A DNA stretch of 9,127 nucleotides from Armatimonadota bacterium. Lineage in GTDB: Bacteria; Armatimonadota; Hebobacteria; CAIYQO01. The notes under the pieces are model-generated. The model had not been told where the DNA came from, searched no databases, and was given only the letters and a program-made list of their open reading frames with translations. This document shows positions 7,095 to 9,127 of the stretch, in pieces. Position 1 is the first letter of the stretch. Each line of letters begins with the position of its first letter. A program made the position numbers and the translations under genes. The stretch is from the NCBI GenBank assembly GCA_022708765.1, contig JAKIYB010000147.1, positions 1 through 9,127 of the forward strand, read 5' to 3'.

Positions 7095-7913
7095 TCAGTT
7101 CGAGTAGACATGTACGCTCGACGAGGCGGACGGAATGACATTCAGCAGCAACCAGCAGAATGCCACCGTCAAACCCGCGCCGAAGACCAGCGACAACTGC
7201 ATGCGCGGCGCGAGCTTCATGCGGGCGTCCAGATGCAGATACAGGAGGATGACCGCCCACGAGACGAACGCGGCAGTCTCCTTCGGGTCCCAACTCCAGT
7301 AATGCCCCCAGGCGATCTTCGCCCAGTAGGCGCCCAGCAGCATGCCCAGCGTGAGCAGCGGATAGGCGATGCGCATGAGCACGCGCAGGTCATCCAGCAA
7401 CATCGCGCCGGGCATCATCCCGGGGACGTATGACGCCCCAAAATACCACAATGCCATCACGCCGGCAACGGCCAGCGCCGCGTAGGAAAGCATGTAGACC
7501 AGCACGTGCGGCGCGAACCACGGGCTTTGCAACGCGGGCATCAGCTCTTTGCTGGGCATCTCGTTCATGAACAGCGCACCCAGCAGGAACGCAAGCCCTA
7601 CGACGAGGGTGGGGACGGCTTGCGTGCGCGTGCGGCGCGTCCACTCCATGCCCAGGTTGACTAACGGCAGGAAGAAGGCCGCCCACAGCAGCGTCTGCGG
7701 GATGGAGCGCATGGGCGGATGGCCGAGATGAAGCCACAAGTCCACGAGATACACCACGAGAAGCACCCAGCCTGCGATGAGTGGTATCGTTGCCAGCAGT
7801 CCGCGGGTGCGCTGCTGGAAGGCAGGAATATTGCCGAGAAGGTACCCAACGAGCGCAAGGCACCAGAGGGCAAATGCCGACGAACCGAGGATGAGAAAAT
7901 GCTGATGCATCAT
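7095..7913 (-). CDS. ccsA: CcsA/ResC, System II cytochrome c synthase subunit (heme-handling WWD protein)
   Basis: Inner-membrane subunit of cytochrome c System II; with CcsB/ResB it exports heme and ligates it to CXXCH cysteines on the outer face of the membrane. The product is 272 residues with about eight hydrophobic segments. The WWD heme-binding signature is WGHYWSWDPKET at 202-213. By analogy with characterised CcsBA proteins, H136 (in PWFAPHVLVY) and H268 (in SSVHVY) would be the external P-His ligands flanking the WWD loop, and H227 (in LLYLHLD) the transmembrane TM-His2; these are assignments by position. The gene begins 1 nt after the resB stop, with a strong SD (minus strand GGAGGAGG at 7923-7930) 9 nt before the ATG. 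CcmF and NrfE share the WWD motif, but those proteins are much longer and belong to System I. Confidence 0.92.
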   Translation of the reverse strand: MMHQHFLILGSSAFALWCLALVGYLLGNIPAFQQRTRGLLATIPLIAGWVLLVVYLVDLWLHLGHPPMRSIPQTLLWAAFFLPLVNLGMEWTRRTRTQAVPTLVVGLAFLLGALFMNEMPSKELMPALQSPWFAPHVLVYMLSYAALAVAGVMALWYFGASYVPGMMPGAMLLDDLRVLMRIAYPLLTLGMLLGAYWAKIAWGHYWSWDPKETAAFVSWAVILLYLHLDARMKLAPRMQLSLVFGAGLTVAFCWLLLNVIPSASSSVHVYSN

Positions 7914-7914
7914 G

Positions 7915-9126
7915 TCAGGCGGCCTCCTCCGCGTTTTCCTCCGACTTACGTCGCGGCGCCCAGCAGGCGATGAAGGCGCCCAGCACCATGCACACCAGGC
8001 CGGTATATACCACGGGAAGCGCCGGGTCTTTCACCGCCTGCAGCACGGTATACATGGGAATGGCGTTGTCCTGGTCGTAGCTCGACTGATACAGGCGCCA
8101 GGGGCCGACGCGCGCGGGCTTGTTCACTTCGATGACGGTCTCGACGGGTTTTTTTCCGTCTTCGGCGATCGTCACGAAAGACTGATAGCGTTTCGGCATG
8201 CGGTGCGCGCGCAGCATGAGGACGTGGCTGTCGCCGATCTTCAGGATATTCTCCATGCCTTCCGCGATCCATCCCGTGCCTTTCGCGCCATCAGCAGTGG
8301 TATAAGAGACTTTAACCGCCGCCAGGCCGTGGTGCGGGCTTTCCTGCCAGGCACCGTCCTCCGCCAGGTAGGCGGAGGCGAGATATTCCTCTACGGTGAC
8401 GGACATGCCATACGCGGTGAAGACATGGCCTTTGGAAACCAGCGCCTGGTCGGCGACATGGAAATCCTCCCCGCCGTGCATCATCGCCTGCATGTCAATG
8501 GCGAAGAGCGAGGCTTTGGCCGGATAGTAATCAATGTTGAAGCGGTTGAGGGTGATGGAGCCGCCGAGGTGATACGTGAGTTTACGCTCATCATCGTCAA
8601 CCGAACTGATGGACTGATTGGTGAACAGCGCGAACTGGGGTTTCTGGATCTGCGCGGAACCGGCGATAATACCGCCCATCACCAGCAGCAGCCCGAAATG
8701 ATTGAGCATGAAGCCGATGAAGCCCGGACGCGGCGCGGCGAAGCGGCGGCCAATGACCATCGCCAGATTCAGCATGATGAGCAGCGACGCCACCAGGAAG
8801 GGGAGGGAGGTGAAGAGCTCGCGCAGGCCAATTTCCGACAGCGGATCATGCGTGTGTCCCTGCGCAATGAGAATTCCCGTCAATCCCAGCAATGTGTAAA
8901 ACGTGATGCCGGCGACGGCGAATTGCACGCCGGATAGCCAGCGGATGACGCCATCGCGTCGGCCAACGAAGCCTACGGCCATCACCCCCAGCACGAAGCC
9001 GCCCAGCAGAATCCAGTTTAGCGGGAATGGGATGATGAGAGTGATGCCTTTACGATGCAGAACATATTCCACGCAGAAGGCGACAAAGAGCAGCCCAGCC
9101 TGCAGCAGAAACGCTTCAGGCCATCC
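7915..9126 (-). CDS. resB: ResB/CcsB-family cytochrome c biogenesis protein (5' end off the window)
   Basis: Partner of CcsA in System II cytochrome c maturation, thought to hold the apocytochrome or its cysteines and complete the heme channel. The frame is open to the right edge. A GTG at 9072 could be called as a start, but it would cut through a preceding hydrophobic helix (AFLLQAGLLFVAFC), so the true start lies beyond 9127. Counting the GTG as residue 1, membrane segments lie at about 16-36, 48-70, 90-107 and 120-139. A large periplasmic domain runs from about 140 to 350, and a last membrane helix (VVYTGLVCMVLGAF) precedes a short charged tail. WLSG at 45-48 and the NH at 124-125 (NHFGLLL) resemble CcsB proteins of the CcsBA type, with H125 a candidate transmembrane heme ligand (inference). 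The position directly before ccsA supports the call. The tail is Glu/Ala rich and not fused to CcsA. Confidence 0.87.
   Translation of the reverse strand, partial: GWPEAFLLQAGLLFVAFCVEYVLHRKGITLIIPFPLNWILLGGFVLGVMAVGFVGRRDGVIRWLSGVQFAVAGITFYTLLGLTGILIAQGHTHDPLSEIGLRELFTSLPFLVASLLIMLNLAMVIGRRFAAPRPGFIGFMLNHFGLLLVMGGIIAGSAQIQKPQFALFTNQSISSVDDDERKLTYHLGGSITLNRFNIDYYPAKASLFAIDMQAMMHGGEDFHVADQALVSKGHVFTAYGMSVTVEEYLASAYLAEDGAWQESPHHGLAAVKVSYTTADGAKGTGWIAEGMENILKIGDSHVLMLRAHRMPKRYQSFVTIAEDGKKPVETVIEVNKPARVGPWRLYQSSYDQDNAIPMYTVLQAVKDPALPVVYTGLVCMVLGAFIACWAPRRKSEENAEEAA
7923..7930 (-). promoter_or_regulatory. Ribosome binding site of ccsA within the 3' end of resB
   Basis: On the minus strand GGAGGAGG stands 9 nt before ATG 7913. 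It overlaps the Glu/Ala-rich last codons of resB, so ccsA can be translated by ribosomes finishing resB. Confidence 0.7.
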
Positions 9127-9127
9127 C

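Noticed and set aside
7912..8937. 341-codon open frame on the plus strand opposite resB
   Set aside because: It lies antisense to a clear membrane protein, is rich in His/Arg/Gly/Asp without any recognisable motif, and is expected from codon bias in high-GC DNA.

Overview
The window is a gene-dense, high-GC stretch (roughly 60% by eye) from a diderm bacterium. It has two four-gene blocks that converge on a GC-rich hairpin near 4727-4758. An outer-membrane beta-barrel, a lipoprotein with an outer-membrane-type sorting position and periplasmic multiheme cytochromes show that the cell has an outer membrane. AhbC/AhbD and System II (ResB/CcsA) cytochrome maturation suggest an anaerobic or microaerobic lifestyle, as in sulfate- or metal-reducing lineages. 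I cannot name a phylum from sequence alone.

Plus strand (1-4698): the C-terminal two thirds of glutamyl-tRNA reductase (hemA, cut by the left edge) is followed after 48 nt by a decaheme c-type cytochrome of the MtrA/DmsE type. Next comes a beta-barrel of the MtrB/PioB kind, and then a hexaheme lipoprotein cytochrome. The last three look like a porin-cytochrome complex: a periplasmic heme wire, a barrel that sheathes it through the outer membrane, and an outer-surface or outer-membrane-anchored cytochrome. This is the architecture used for extracellular electron transfer.

Minus strand (9127 down to 4780): resB (cut by the right edge), ccsA, ahbC and ahbD are packed with gaps of 1, 20 and 3 nt. 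AhbC and AhbD are the last two radical SAM enzymes of the siroheme-dependent route to heme b. ResB/CcsA export heme and attach it to CXXCH motifs outside the cytoplasmic membrane.

Together the genes cover entry to tetrapyrrole synthesis (HemA), completion of heme (AhbC, AhbD), heme export and ligation (ResB, CcsA) and a consumer of that heme (16 CXXCH motifs in two cytochromes plus their barrel). The middle tetrapyrrole steps, AhbA/AhbB and an inner-membrane quinol dehydrogenase are not in the window. I saw no RNA genes, mobile elements, CRISPR arrays or large repeats, and no gene-free stretch longer than 300 bases.
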